This document shows positions 1 through 12,149 of a DNA stretch of 64,000 nucleotides, one piece after another. Below the pieces are notes generated by a model. That model was not told the origin of the DNA. It did no database searches and saw only the letters and a list, made by a program, of their open reading frames with translations. The number at the start of each line of letters is the position of its first letter. Position 1 is the first letter of the stretch. A program made the position numbers and the translations under genes. This DNA is from Scedosporium boydii (Eukaryota > Ascomycota > Sordariomycetes > Microascales > Microascaceae): the NCBI GenBank assembly GCA_002221725.1, contig NJFT01000011.1, positions 124,001-188,000 of the forward strand. The letters are read 5' to 3'.

Positions 1-3000
1 GATAAATCACGTGCGAAGCATGTTCGTCCCAGGTCACGGGGATAAGAGGATTATGTAATAAAATGTGTCGAAATGTCCTGGCGGGCACGTGTCACGATAA
101 CCACCTGTCAAACACCTGGCACTTTCAGCCCCCGGTCCCTGACGACAACCTGCCTGTCTCAAGCTTGAATTGAGTCGCGGTCGGAGTTAATAGCCCAACT
201 CGCTAACCACCGTCGGTGTGAGACCGTTTCAGCTGAATAATCTGGGGCAACACAGGACAGAGAGCAGCGATATCGTCCAGTCCATCCATAAAACAGAAAA
301 AAGCAGGACGATGCGAAGTACTTCGTACACTACGAAGTACCTCCATACAAACCCCGTACTGGTGGGTAGCCCTGCACGCATCTGTGCACGCACATGATGA
401 GCAAGGATTGCGTGGGATGGTTGACGGCTTCAAGCTGAGAACGAGAGTCTCGTGTGGATGATGGATTATGAAATCGCATCGGACGAAAGCCATCCAGCCT
501 CTCAGTCGCCTGATGGCTAGCGGGAAAGGAAAGAAAAAAATTACTCGTGCCCCTGGCTTTTCGATGAAAAGGTTTACGCTAAACGACACAACACGAAAGT
601 CTACTTACTTCGTAAGACTGGGTGTATTCGTAGGTCCGGAAGTTTTGGTTGTGCAGACTACTTTCGGGAGGGGGTGGAGGATTTCAGCATCTACCAATCA
701 CTAAGGAATTTTGCGGGATTGCTGCAATACGAATTGCTTCGTAGTTTGCTGGAGCATTATGTATGAGAATCAAGCTCGAGGATGGCGCAACGGGGCTGAG
801 AAGGACAAAGACAACTTCGCTTGGACATCTCGGAAATGTTCTGTGTCCTCCCGCTGGCAAGGAAGAAGGAAACGACCGAATAACTTTTGAGTCTCCTCAT
901 TGCTTTACCTCGTACGAAGCCTGCCCTGCTTAATTAATTAACTCATGCCCCTCGGGAAACTGCAGCGCCAAACTGACTAGTCTAGTTCAGATAAACTCCA
1001 CGTCCGGATCTATACTTGTGACCGATCGGTGTATTGAAAGACCTCCGGGGCACGGGATTCCCTCGCTCTTCGCGCTCTTCAGGAATCCCAATCGACGGAT
1101 AAGCCTGGAGAGCGATTGAGATGTTTTAATGAGCAGCCATCACAACAGCTCAACAGACCTTTCCTGCGGCCATCAATATTTCATAAGCATCTTATTAACA
1201 ATGGAAGCAACTCTATCGGACTGAACTTCGCGTTTGCGCTTTTCGTTATCTTGGTTGCTTCCTCATTCTTTTCTTATTCTATGCTTAACTAGCGTCGGCC
1301 TTCAATCACAAAATTGAGACTAATTTCGGGGCTCGCGAGTCCGAAGTACGAGCAACCATCGTGATGAGATGAAGGCTGCAGGTTGAGCCTCGTTGAAGCG
1401 GCAAGGAGCTGACTTGTGGAAACCAGTCCGCCCATTTAATTTTCTGGGAATGGAACTCTACCTGTGTAGTGTACACGATGGTACAATTACCATTTGCAGT
1501 GAGCAGGGTCAAATATCGTGCAGAGTGGGCGACGGAGTGGAAACCAGATTGTTTGTGCCCGGAGATCATCTGCTGCATGTTTTGCCATGTGCGACCTCAA
1601 CCCACCAAGGATACAAGGCTGGTTGTTTGACCAGTCACATATTGTGTGGAGAACCAGCCGCAGAGGCCCGAATCTATCGGTGGCAGGCAGGCCGGTGAGC
1701 GACTTGAACAAACCCCTGGTTACTGGTTACTGGTTACGGAGCGAGACTCGCTGGAGAGTGGAATATACACTGCGTATGAAGTAGTGTACGAAGTACACGG
1801 CGAAGTACTGCACCCTGGTAGTTTAAGTAGTGGGGTGGAGTCCACGTAGTGGCAATGGAGCCTGCCTGTACTTGCAGAAATTGGAGTCGCTGGAACAGTG
1901 CGCTTCATTCTGTCAGTTCTGTCAGGAGCGCAATAATGTACACTCGAGCATCAATAATCGTGCAGTCTTGGATTCCTGGTGCACGCTGCAGTGCAGTGCT
2001 GAGAGTCTCCTCAAAGGATTGCTCAAATTGATGGATTACTGGAGCCAGGGTCCCGCGCTGGGTAACGCCGCTCCCACCCCCTCCTTCCTGACAGAGTACG
2101 GGGTGGGCTCTTCCCGTCATGTAGTGTACACCCCTCGATACTTCGTACCCCCTGTGCTTGTAGAAGGTCTCCTGCAGTCAGTTGCAGTGTGGGCGCACAG
2201 ACCAACACCTCTACACCCTGGGAGAGTACCCGCCATGTATCTCTTGGCGACCTGGCAGCCCGGTCTAGCGCAGAGATACCTCGCAAGTCAGCGACACCCC
2301 CCTTGATCCTGGCGTATTCTATGACACACACCCCCATGCGGGTGGTACTTAATATGTAGACTTGAGCCCCACACTGAGGTCCCCCCAACTTCACAGTACC
2401 GGAAATACACCAGCGTAGTGTAGCAGTCTAGTGGACGAAGTACTGGGCATGGACAAGGAGGGGGCGTGTACGAACCACGGTCGTACACCAGAATTAGCGT
2501 AGTGTGGTGTATTCACTTACAGTACCCATGGCACTAGAACAAAGTTCGGCTCACGTTGCTGGTTGCGCCCCCGACTGCTTGTTTCTTCGCTTGCCTCATC
2601 CCAAAAGCGTCTTCCAGCACACACACACACCCTTTTCTCCTCCTCTCCTTCTGCCACCTTCTCACCATCCACGCCAAACCTTGCCAACAACATTACGGCT
2701 ATCCTCATCGCGATCTCCCATCGACCTCACAATTCAATCTCTTCCCAGGCCTACCAGAGCCAGACAGCATCCCTGCGACAGCTAGAGAGGGTCACAGCCT
2801 GCCTCGCGCCAGGAGGCTGCAAGCTGGTTTAGCTCAGGCCGGCAAAGGATTTTTTTTTTTCTTTTTTTCATAGGAACACTGCAAAAGCACCAACCACCTC
2901 GCTCCTCTATCTGGCTTCATCGATATACTCAACACTACAGCCTACCCTCGAGCGTCGCGTCATCGCATAGACTCAAAATATCATCAATTTCGACCTCTCT

Positions 3001-3109
3001 GTCCATCTTGGACAGGAACTCGATAATTTACATCGTCGATCTTGCACCTTTATTTACGCTCCATTCCATAGCCCCGTTTGGCGCGCCATAATCGCCAGCC
3101 TTCTCCGCC
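1..3109. other. Gene-poor stretch upstream of the Tup1 gene
   Basis: I recognise no gene here. Open frames are short, overlap one another on both strands and match no family I know. The stretch is rich in the words TACGAAGTA/TACTTCGTA and GTAGTGTAC (near 316-340, 1463-1475, 1785-1812, 2120, 2135 and 2437). From about 2590 the plus strand becomes pyrimidine-rich, with a short CA run near 2620 and a T tract near 2850-2868. This looks like the promoter and 5' leader of the plus-strand gene starting at 3110. Confidence 0.6.
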
Positions 3110-5218
3110 ATGTCGATGTATCCTCACAACCCCCGGATGGGGCCCCCCAACGCTCGCCTGAATGAACTCCTCGAGCAGATTCGTTCTGAATTTGACACTC
3201 ACATTCGGGCGAGCGAGAGCTATGAGCATCAAAGTACGCGCCAACACATAACAACCTCCCTCTCCACTCGTCCGAGTGTTCCCTCCTCATTGCTAACCCC
3301 CGTACCGTTGTAGTCAATGCTCAAGTCAACGAGATGCAATTAGTCCGCGAAAAGGTGTATGCCATGGAGCAGACTCATATGACGCTGAAGCAAAAGTGAG
3401 CGACATCCCCCTTTCATCTATTTAAGCCGTTTGAGCTACTTCTCTGGGGTGGTCAGCCTCCCGCGAATTGAACTGTATCCACATGTGCATGGATTCAATG
3501 AACTAATCAACCGGCGTCTTTTTCAACAGGTACGAGGAAGAAATCCAGATGCTTCGCCGGCAACTCGACGCCGCCCGCGGAGGAGCCCCTCAGGGTGGCA
3601 TGAATGCCCACCCACAACATCCTGGCCCGAGCCAGCAGCCTCCTGTCCTCGCACCCGGTGGCAATCTCTTTAATGGCGCCATGACGGGAACTGGACAAGG
3701 CGGCCTCGCTCCTCCTCCCGCGCCTCCGGCCCAGCCCGAGCAGATGGGCCCCCATAGCCAGATCGGCCAAGGACCTCCGCCCCCAGGTGGCCTCCCCCCT
3801 GTGCCTCCTCCTCCCGGTCCCTCCCAGCAGCCACCGTTCCAGCAAGGCTACCCCCAGGGCCCCGTCTCGAATGGCATCGGCCCTCAACCCCCGCAGAGCA
3901 CCGCCTCGCCTCCCGGTAGGCGACCTATCGGCCGTCCCCCAGCGGCTGTCGGCCCTGCCACGCCACAGATTAACACGCCCATTCCCTATCCCGGAGCCGC
4001 GCAGTCTCCCCAAGTCAGCCACCCTTCGGCTGAGCCACCCCGTAGCATGAATCATCATGCCCAGCCCGGCAGTGTGCTGAGCGAACTCAACATCGACCAG
4101 ATCCCCGCCCACTATAAAAAGGCTGGAGACGATTGGATCTGCGTCTTTAACCAGCACGTACCTCGCGTCCTCGATATTGACCTCGTCCACACCCTTCAAC
4201 ATCAGAGTGTAGTCTGCTGCGTCCGATTCAGCCACGATGGCAAGTACGTCGCGACCGGATGTAACCGCTCGGCTCAGATCTACGATGTCCAGACTGGCGA
4301 AAAGCTCTGCGTCCTCCAGGATGACTCGGCCGATATGGGCGGCGATCTCTACATTCGCAGCGTCTGCTTCAGTCCCGACGGCAGGTACCTCGCTACCGGT
4401 GCCGAAGACAAGTTGATCAGGGTACGTATCACCAATTCAGGCCCCATCACCATGACGGCCACAATTCTTTTTTTTATCTCTCTTAGTTCGAAAGCTAACC
4501 TATGATTTTTACTATATGTGTGTAGGTCTGGGATATTCACCAGAAACAGATCCGCAACACCTTCTCAGGTCACGAGCAAGACATTTATTCGCTAGACTTC
4601 GCTCGCGACGGACGCACCATCGCCTCCGGCAGTGGCGACCGCACTGTCCGCCTTTGGGATATCGAGCAGGGCACTCACATCCTCACCTTGACCATCGAGG
4701 ATGGCGTCACGACCGTTGCCATCTCCCCCGACACTAAGTACGTCGCTGCCGGCTCACTCGACAAGAGCGTTAGGGTTTGGGACCTCCACCAAGGCTATCT
4801 CTTGGAGAGGCTCGAGGGCCCTGACGGCCACAAGGACAGCGTTTACTCCGTTGCCTTCTCACCCAACGGCAAGGACCTCGTCAGCGGTAGTCTGGACAAG
4901 ACCATCAAGATGTGGGAGCTCAGCACCCCTCGCGGCCTTCCCAACGGTCCCAAGGGCGGACGTTGCGTCAAGACATTCGAGGGCCACAAGGACTTCGTCC
5001 TGTCGGTCGCACTCACGCCAGACAACCAATGGGTCATGTCGGGTTCGAAGGATCGCGGCGTCCAGTTCTGGGATCCCAGGACTGGCCTAACCCAGCTTAT
5101 GCTTCAGGGTCACAAGAACTCGGTCATCTCTGTTGCGCCGAGCCCCACCGGTGGCTACTTCGCTACGGGTTCGGGAGACATGAAGGCCCGCATCTGGTCG
5201 TACCGCCCTCTCTCGTAA
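3110..5218 (+). CDS. rcoA: Tup1/RcoA-type WD40 transcriptional corepressor
   Basis: Global transcriptional corepressor of the Tup1 family, which acts with the TPR protein Ssn6/Cyc8 on promoters selected by DNA-binding repressors. I place four exons: 3110-3233, 3314-3395, 3530-4421 and 4526-5218, giving 596 residues. All junctions are GT...AG and keep the frame. The N-terminal ~80 residues form the Tup N-terminal helical domain that tetramerises and binds Ssn6 ([16 protein letters not shown], then heptad-like helices across exons 2-3). A long Pro/Gln/Gly-rich linker follows. The C-terminal half holds WD40 repeats with typical endings such as VWDIHQ, LWDIEQ, VWDLHQ, MWELST and FWDPRT. Length and domain order match the family. 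The start at 3110 is the first ATG compatible with the Tup N-domain. An A-run lies just 3' of the stop. Identification is secure; the symbol follows Aspergillus/Neurospora usage. Confidence 0.96.
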
Positions 5219-5253
5219 ATTGTGAAATAGTGGGAAGAGGTTGGCCGGCAAAG

Positions 5254-5277
5254 AAAAAAAAAAAAAAAAAAAAAAAA
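5254..5277. repeat. Poly(A) tract 3' of the Tup1 gene
   Basis: An uninterrupted run of 24 A residues starts 36 bases after the Tup1 stop. It is genomic and lies in the presumed 3' UTR. Slippage-prone; the exact length may be a sequencing or assembly artefact. Confidence 0.8.
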
Positions 5278-5812
5278 TTTGTATAAGCGATATGAAATAA
5301 GGAGGTGTGAGGGGGTGAGGAGTGGTTTCTCTTTAAAAAGAGGTGGGGTGGCAGCGTAATTGCAAGGAATATCTGGTTCTAAGTGTCTTCTGTCTTGGGT
5401 GTTGAAATGTGACGGCGGCGCAAGGACGGAGACAAAGAAATTAGGTAGGAACAGGGGGAGGACTTGTTATTGTATGGTAAACTCTCTTGTTGTTATCTTT
5501 GTCTCTATTTTTTTTTTCTTATTTTCCCTTTTTGTTTCTTCTTTTTTCCCATCTCTTTTCCTCCCCCCTTTTTCGTTATCCTTACTATCCTTTCCCGTTT
5601 CTAAAACCCCCTGGCTCTCCATATGGTTTTGCAAGTATGCGCAGTGTGTTTTTCTGTATCTTCTTGTTGACATGACCCGAGTTTGGTATTCCCCATATCG
5701 TCAATTCATTATCATTACTCCTAGGGTAAGGAAGGTGTGGAACTCGAGGTTATGAATACTCGAGAGATGTGTGTGTCTAGGTGTATCTGTGTGCTACATT
5801 GTAATGTGCGGG

Positions 5813-5831
5813 GTGTGTGTGTGTGTGTGTG
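5813..5831. repeat. GT/CA dinucleotide microsatellite
   Basis: A near-perfect GT run of about 19 bases lies just 3' of the minus-strand Rmp1 stop codon, in presumed 3' UTR. Confidence 0.75.
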
Positions 5832-5839
5832 GATTCTGC

Positions 5840-6734
5840 TCATGCGATACTGTCGAATAAGTCGCTGAGGTCTGTGCCAGAGGTCTGCTTCTTCTTTTTC
5901 TTTTCTTTCTTTTTCTTGAGTTTTTGTATTTTTGCCTCGGGCCCGGTATCTGATGGTAAGGACGGGATTGGAGGTGTTCGATCCTCGGCCGGCAAGACTC
6001 TGGCACGCTTCTTCGGGATTTCTTCGCGGCCCGCTCCTGCGGTATCAGGTACGAGAGGAGAAACTGCGAACTCGGATCTTGACACGGTTACTCCTAAGTC
6101 TTGCTCCGAAGGGCTACCGCGACTGTCCGGGAACTCTAAGGAATGCGGTCGGCGGCTAAGCTTAGTTATAGTAGTGGTAGTGGCGGCGGCGGCGGCGGCA
6201 TTGGCGACGGGCGGGGGTTGTGACTTGGATGAAGGGGGGAGGAACGGCGAGATGACGGAGTTGAATCGTGCGAGGATGCCGAGGAGGACGAGCCCTAGGG
6301 GAGCATATTGGTTGTCGGCGGCGAGTTGTGTAAAGGCACTATTTGAGAGGGATATTGGTTTAATAGACAGGTTCGTGTAGAGCTAGAGTTTTCATGTGCC
6401 CATTGGAAGAAAAATGGTCAGAAACATATCTGGCGGCAAAGTTGACTTACATGTATGAAGGATGGATAACATTCCCAGCAACCCATTTTATGTGATGAAG
6501 GAGACTTGGCGAAGTTGTGGCTATATCTGCGCCTGCTCCGGGATCCCGCGCTCTTCCAACCTGCTTTTGGCCATAATGGCGAGGGGCCGAGAGTTTGCGC
6601 ACGGCGCGGCGGAGGAGGTTGAATTGCTGCCACCAGGCGGAGCGGCGGTGCTGGTTCTTGTTCCGATGGTTAAAGGCGTCGAGAAGAGAGAGGATGGGTG
6701 AGAGCCGGGAGGGAAGGTCGGTTGGGGACGACAT
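5840..6734 (-). CDS. rmp1: RNase MRP subunit Rmp1-like protein
   Basis: Probable protein subunit specific to RNase MRP, the nucleolar ribonucleoprotein that cleaves pre-rRNA. Two exons on the minus strand, 6734-6451 and 6338-5840, give 260 residues; the intron has a clean GTAAGT donor. The N-terminal half carries the family signature: a helical segment followed by HRNKNQHRRSAWW (about residues 23-35) and LLRRAVRKL. The second exon opens with a helix reading QLAADNQYAPLGLVLLG, also typical of Rmp1. The C-terminus is low-complexity, with an Ala run, Pro-rich stretches, a Lys-rich block of about 17 residues likely to act as a nuclear/nucleolar signal, and a short acidic tail. Family assignment rests on the conserved basic motif and the two helical blocks. 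It converges with the Tup1 gene. Confidence 0.85.
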
Positions 6735-8816
6735 TGGTGCGAGGGGAATCTCTGGCTTGTGCTATAAGAGTGTTGGTGTTAAGCGGACGAGAGCCATCTG
6801 GGAGCTCGGATGGGGAATGCAAGACGGGTCGCGATTGGGGTCGGTCGAGAACGGGATCTTAGTATTGATGAAAGCTCTTTTCCTCAAGACCACTTGCTTA
6901 TACGAGTATAGGCAGTATGTAGCCTTTCACCTTGAGGTCTACGATACTGCGACGAAAGGACGTTGCTAATACAATTGTTAAGAACAATGAACATTCAAAT
7001 TGTTGTTGAAACTTCCGAGTTGAAGTGCTAAGAATGAGTAATCAGATTTTGATCTCACGTGTAATCGTAACGATGGCGATGGCAAGCACCCCAACAATGA
7101 AGTCGACCTTGCAGGACAATGAAAGCGATTGATTTCAATTGGACATCACTGGAGTCGCGAAGCTATTAGGTAATAGCCTCGCTGCAGAGGGTCAGAGCTC
7201 GAGGACTTGGCCCGCTGTTGTACTCTGTACAAGCAAAGATAAGATAAGCTAGTATCAGCGCCAAGAGGGGCCCGCATCGCACCTTGGAAATGCGTTGAAG
7301 ATTGGCAGTTGGAAGATCAAGACTCTACAACTTTAATGTACCTCATACTTGATTCGAAACTTCATTAGTGATGTCTCCACGCAAACGCTACACTAGTCCC
7401 TTTCAATGTCGGCACGAGATCAAGAGAGCACCACAGAACATGCTGCGTCGAAGTCCGCCCGCGTGATTATCCAGTGAGAGGATCAGCAATGAATGGGTTG
7501 GTCAAAGGCATGCATGCAATCGAGGAAGTCCAGAGTACGGTCCAGTTGAATGTCTGCATCGTGTGGTCTATCTGAGCCGCTATCGCACCCCAAACATCCG
7601 ATGCAATGCATCCCGATTCCGCAAGGATCTGACGTTAATATCCGTTATCAGTATCAGTTGGAAGGAGTCCCTCAGATCTCCGATGCTGCGGCATGTCCTG
7701 ATAGAGCTCCTCGCTTCAGCCCGAGCACAAGGTTTTCACGACTCTCTCCAAAGAGCCATCGAGAACCGCTTCGGGAAGTATTTTTCACTTCTGAATTCTC
7801 TTCCCGGTGGAAAAGAATGCGCATCAAGACGGTTCGTCAGCCGGAAAAGATAAATTTTCGCCGTGTTATTGACGATTCCTTGACAACAAACCATGGGTCT
7901 ACCGGCGATCGCCGTCTGCGCTTGATCAAAAACTGCATCCCTCGGGTGTCATCGGCCGCCTTCTTCGGCATACCTCCCCGGACCTTTGGCCCAAGGCGGA
8001 GACCAGATTGGGGGAGGGCACCACGTAAAAATAAAACTATACTAAACTACTTACACTACTGCGACGAAGCGAGACGCTGCGAAGTTGCATTGGAATCGTC
8101 GCAGACTCGCCTCCCAGCTGCGCAATGACGCTTATTCTTCCACATTGGTGCAGAGCCCTGGCGAGATTGTTCCTGTGAATCTTCCAATCGCCTCCGATAC
8201 AAAGTACTCGCAGCTTCTGCAAATTTTTACTTCCCGTGAAGAGGAAAACAAAATTAACACCATTTAATATCAAGAAGTAAAGTACTTCGTATACTGTAGT
8301 TTAGATCAATTGCTCGTTCTACGATTCCCGCGCTTCTTGCTTCCTGCTTCTTGGTTCGTGGGGGAAACGGCGTCTTCCTGCCACTAGTCTGATCACGCTT
8401 TATCAACTTACAACTCCAACTACTTCATAAACTACTCCGTACTTAACCCGCCTCGACTAGTCGAGATCCAGTCCAACCCCACATCGATCATCTCTACCAC
8501 AAGTACGAATAGCTTATTTAGTTCTTTTCGTCCTCGCCCGACTATCTCTAGATTCTCTTTCAAATCCTGTTCCGTCATCTGATTATACATGAAACCTGCC
8601 CTCTTGTTTGGAACATATCTTCTCCTCTCGGCCCAGTCTTTCCACTAGATCGACTTAGGGCTCCGTGTGCTGTCTGTTGCTAGACTTTCCCCCTCCTTGA
8701 GTTGGTTTTGCTATAAACTAGGGCAAGCTCGGCGCTCACGAGACCCTCTCTACCATCTGCTGCTGCTGGAAGGACGCTGGGTCTGTCACTTGCCGCACAC
8801 AGGACTGCCACAGAGC
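6735..8816. other. Divergent intergenic region, rmp1 / Avt-like
   Basis: This is a 2.1 kb space between two divergently transcribed genes. The right half (about 8500-8800) is pyrimidine-rich and is probably the 5' leader of the Avt-like gene. A TACTTCGTA word sits at about 8287. The only sizeable ATG-started frame is 7550-8128 (192 codons), listed separately with low confidence. Nothing else is recognised. Confidence 0.5.
7550..8128 (+). CDS. Doubtful open reading frame, unknown product
   Basis: An ATG-started frame of 192 codons in the space between rmp1 and the Avt-like gene. The protein is rich in Arg, Ser and Pro. It shows no motif, signal peptide, membrane segment or family resemblance that I can recognise, and a second plus-strand frame overlaps it. 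It may be a chance frame. I list it only because it is the longest ATG-started frame in this gap. Confidence 0.12.
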   Translation: MSASCGLSEPLSHPKHPMQCIPIPQGSDVNIRYQYQLEGVPQISDAAACPDRAPRFSPSTRFSRLSPKSHREPLREVFFTSEFSSRWKRMRIKTVRQPEKINFRRVIDDSLTTNHGSTGDRRLRLIKNCIPRVSSAAFFGIPPRTFGPRRRPDWGRAPRKNKTILNYLHYCDEARRCEVALESSQTRLPAAQ

Positions 8817-11388
8817 ATGGCTTCCGCCAATCTCTCGGCGGATGAATACCATCACCGTGACATCTCTCCGGCCCGGAGCAGCATACACTCGAGAACCGAT
8901 GCGAGCGATTCACAGTCTTTGTCTCGTTGGCCTACCGACCCTTCAGGTTTGAGACGTCGAAGGTATGCAGTAGAGAGAACAAGCCTCCCGATTTTGCGGT
9001 GCTGTATATACTAGCCGTTTGATATCTTGATTCGTGCTTACATGCGGACCCTCTTACTACTAGGTCCTCGAATTTCAACCCTGCTCTCCTTGCCGAGTAT
9101 GGCGGTGTCAACAGCATCCGGTCCTTCACTCGGAGCTGGCGCCGAGCCGCCGGTTTCCCCGAAGTCCTCCCACAACGGCCCCCCCTCGTCTTCGCCCCCG
9201 ATCAGGCCCCGCTCGTCTACCCCGACGAGGAAGCTCCCCGCGAGGCTGTCAGTGAACGGGAACGTTCACCCCAGCCATGGACCTCTCTGCTACACGAGCA
9301 GATCGACGCACTTCCAGGGCCCTCGGGGCAAGGCGACCGACAACCCGCAGCCGATTTCCGAGAAAGGGAAAGGAAGGCGTACAATCCCGAGTTGGAAGGG
9401 ACGTTCATTCCCGGTAGCCATTCGAGTTCCATTTTCGCCGTCCCGCCGAGCCTCGCCACGCCTCTTGTTGGGAGCTATGCCAGTTACCCCACCTATGGCA
9501 CCCTCCCCGTAGAGCCTTCCGAGAGGAGATCCTCGTTTGCTCGTTCGTGGATTCAACCTGTTGCGGGAGAGCAGTTGATCGATGAGCTTCCTCCAATTCT
9601 CGTGAAGGAGGTTGAACAGGACGGCAAGATTGTGTTGACTGTGGAGGGGCAGTCGACGTTGCCTCAGACTATCTTTAACTCGATCAAGTTCGTAAAATAT
9701 TTGCCTTTTTCCCCGATCTCCCTATTTTCCTTAGACGACTAACCTTGGTTATGCGGTAGCGTACTTGTCGGCGTCGGCCTTCTGAGCTTGCCTCTCGGAA
9801 TAAAGTATTCTGGGTGGCTCTGCGGCATGATTTTGCTGCTCCTCTGCGCCGTTGTCACGGGCTACACGGCAAGGCTGCTGGGAAAGTGCATGGACTTGGA
9901 TCCAAGTCTCATTACCTTTTCCGATATCGCTTATATTTCCTACGGACATAAAGCGAGGCTCGTTACTAGTGTATTGTTCACTCTCGAGCTGATAGCTGCG
10001 AATGTTGCTCTGGGTATGGTCATCTGCCTAAACAAGCATATGTAGATCTCCACATATTCCTGCTCGTCAGCTAACACTATCTGCCTTTCCTCAGTTGTCT
10101 TATTCTCCGACTCTATGGAACTTTTGTTCCCGGGCTTCCTAACAGCTCTACAGTGGAAGACTCTCTGCTGCGTGATTCTGTTCCCACTGCATTTCCTACC
10201 GCTGCGGCTTCTCAGCGTCACCAGTGTGATTGGCATTTTCTCGTGCCTTGGAAGTATGTAAAACGCCCAGCGTTACCCCCAAAGAATGCTGATATTGATA
10301 CTGATACTTCACGTAGTTGTCACCATTGTCATTTTGGACGGCCTCATCAAGCCCACCGCGCCTGGTTCTCTCCTCGAGCCCGCAGCGACTTATATGTTCC
10401 CGAAGCGCTGGAGCACATTGCCCCTTTCATTCGGCCTGCTGCTTAGTCCATGGGGCGGTCATTCTGTTTTCCCGAATGTGAGTCGGTAGAAGAGATGAGG
10501 AAAATTCGAGTCCAAGGCAACAAACAGCCTACTGACTCCAATACAGATTTATCGTGACATGAGACACCCTTATAAGTATAAGAAAGCCCTCGAGATCACT
10601 TTTAGCTTCACCGTAAGTTGAGACTGAGATTCTCATTTGACACATCCTTGAGATTTACAAATAGAATGCTGCAGTATCTTCTCGACGCCACCACAGCCGT
10701 CGCCGGCGTCCTCATGTTCGGCGATGACGTCCGCGATTCCATCACCTCCAACATCCTCCGAACGACCGGTTACCCTAAAGCCCTCACGGCTTTGATGTGT
10801 GCCTTCATTGCAATCATACCTCTCACGAAGATTCCACTCAACGCCCGTCCCATCATCAACACCATCGAATTGGTCTTTGGCATCCACTACCACCATCATC
10901 ATCCTCTCCATCATGTCAACAACGGCGCTCCTGACGGTACCAGGTTAAGCGAGGCCTATTTAACTTTTATGAAGTTCTTCTCACGTATACTTACTTTGGC
11001 TACGTTCCTCGTCATTTCTATCCTCTTCCCCGCCTTCGATAGCATCATGGCCTTTATGGGCAGCGCGCTCTGCTTCACCATCTGCGCCATGTAAGTCTGC
11101 CAAAAAGCTCCTGCGTCCCGTATTCTGAGATATCAACCATCAGCCCTTCTTACCCTCCCCTCTTTTATTCGTCTCGACCTGAGGCGTTTCCACCGGCCCT
11201 AATTAAACTTCTCGTGACTAACCACTTCTTTCAGTCTCCCCCTCGCCTTTTATCTTCGACTCTTCCAACGCGAAATATCGACTCGCGAGAGACTTTGCGC
11301 CTACTTCCTCATGGTTGTTTGCTCGATTCTCTCCATAGTCGGCACCATCTGGGCTTTCCTCCCCAAGTCTCTCATCGGCGCGGACTGA
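8817..11388 (+). CDS. Vacuolar amino-acid transporter, Avt1-like (AAAP family)
   Basis: Membrane transporter of the amino acid/auxin permease family, most like yeast Avt1, which moves neutral amino acids across the vacuolar membrane by proton antiport. Eight exons: 8817-8962, 9064-9687, 9760-10013, 10095-10253, 10317-10477, 10547-10612, 10675-11090 and 11235-11388, giving 659 residues. The first ~255 residues are a hydrophilic, Ser/Pro/Arg-rich cytosolic extension, as in Avt1. The transporter core begins with NSINVLVGVGLLSLPLG, the family's first transmembrane helix, and continues with LLSPWGGHSVFPNIYRDM and a string of hydrophobic helices to the C-terminus. The second intron starts GTTCGT rather than GTAAGT. 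A His-rich loop, HYHHHHPLHH, is encoded at 10885-10914. Substrate and membrane are inferred from the family. Confidence 0.9.
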
Positions 11389-12149
11389 GACCCCCTTCGG
11401 CCCCTTCCCCACAATGGTTGTGTTTTGCTTCTACACGCCTCATGGATGTTTGGCATTTACTGCATGCATATACATACATATACCATCTTGTCATTTCCCC
11501 CTCAGCTATGCTCATCACTATGTCCATTATGGTCTATTTATAGGATGGGCTTTTTGCGTGCGAATTGTTTCTATTCTTTCCTGGTTAGACTCAGCAATCA
11601 TCCCTTTTCAGCTTTTTTGCATGGTTTTCGTTCTTTTGCTTGGATGCATTAACGGCGGACTCGGCGAGACTTTTTGGTTTGCATTAGCATCATCACGGCA
11701 TGTGGAGAGAACTGTCTGGTGGTTTATGATTGTTTGTTAGTTCGGGTAGTAGAAATAATGATATATTATACATTTTCTACTCTGGGAGATAACCGGACAA
11801 AAGGAGATGAGGGAATCCTAAGAGGACAACCCATTTTGTAAACGACCTTTTCTACGTCGAGGGTCGACTACTTACTACAATGTGCATCACTTCTCTTTCA
11901 GGCTCGAGAGATGGGCGAAGTACTACAACATGCTCGCACAATGAAATTGAAGACATATAAATGAGTGGGTACTTCTGGTATATTTATTACATCTGGAGAA
12001 TATTTCCATACACGCAGAGAGCGAGTTAAGTTCCGAGGTTCTTTGTCAGTCTTCTTCGTCACCAGGAGAGAGACGGAGGAGGTAAAGATCCAAAAAGTGA
12101 ACCCAACCACAAGTGGAGCACTGTCCTCAAAAATGAAGGTGGCACTTCT
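11389..12149. other. Convergent intergenic region, Avt-like / kinase
   Basis: Space between the stop codons of the Avt-like gene and the minus-strand kinase gene. It is somewhat AT-rich with no credible coding frame. It is presumably the two 3' UTRs. Confidence 0.55.

Larger units (their letters stand above)
5219..5839. other. Convergent intergenic region, tup1 and rmp1 3' flanks
   Basis: This is the space between the stop codons of the plus-strand Tup1 gene and the minus-strand Rmp1 gene. It carries an A-run at 5254-5277, pyrimidine-rich DNA at about 5500-5600 and a GT dinucleotide run at 5813-5831. I see no credible coding sequence; it is probably 3' UTRs and terminators. Confidence 0.6.

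Noticed and set aside
3507..4235. A 242-codon minus-strand frame across the Tup1 linker
   Set aside because: It is antisense to the Pro/Gln-rich linker of a clear Tup1 gene. Arg/Gly-rich antisense frames arise automatically opposite CCN/CAG-rich coding DNA.
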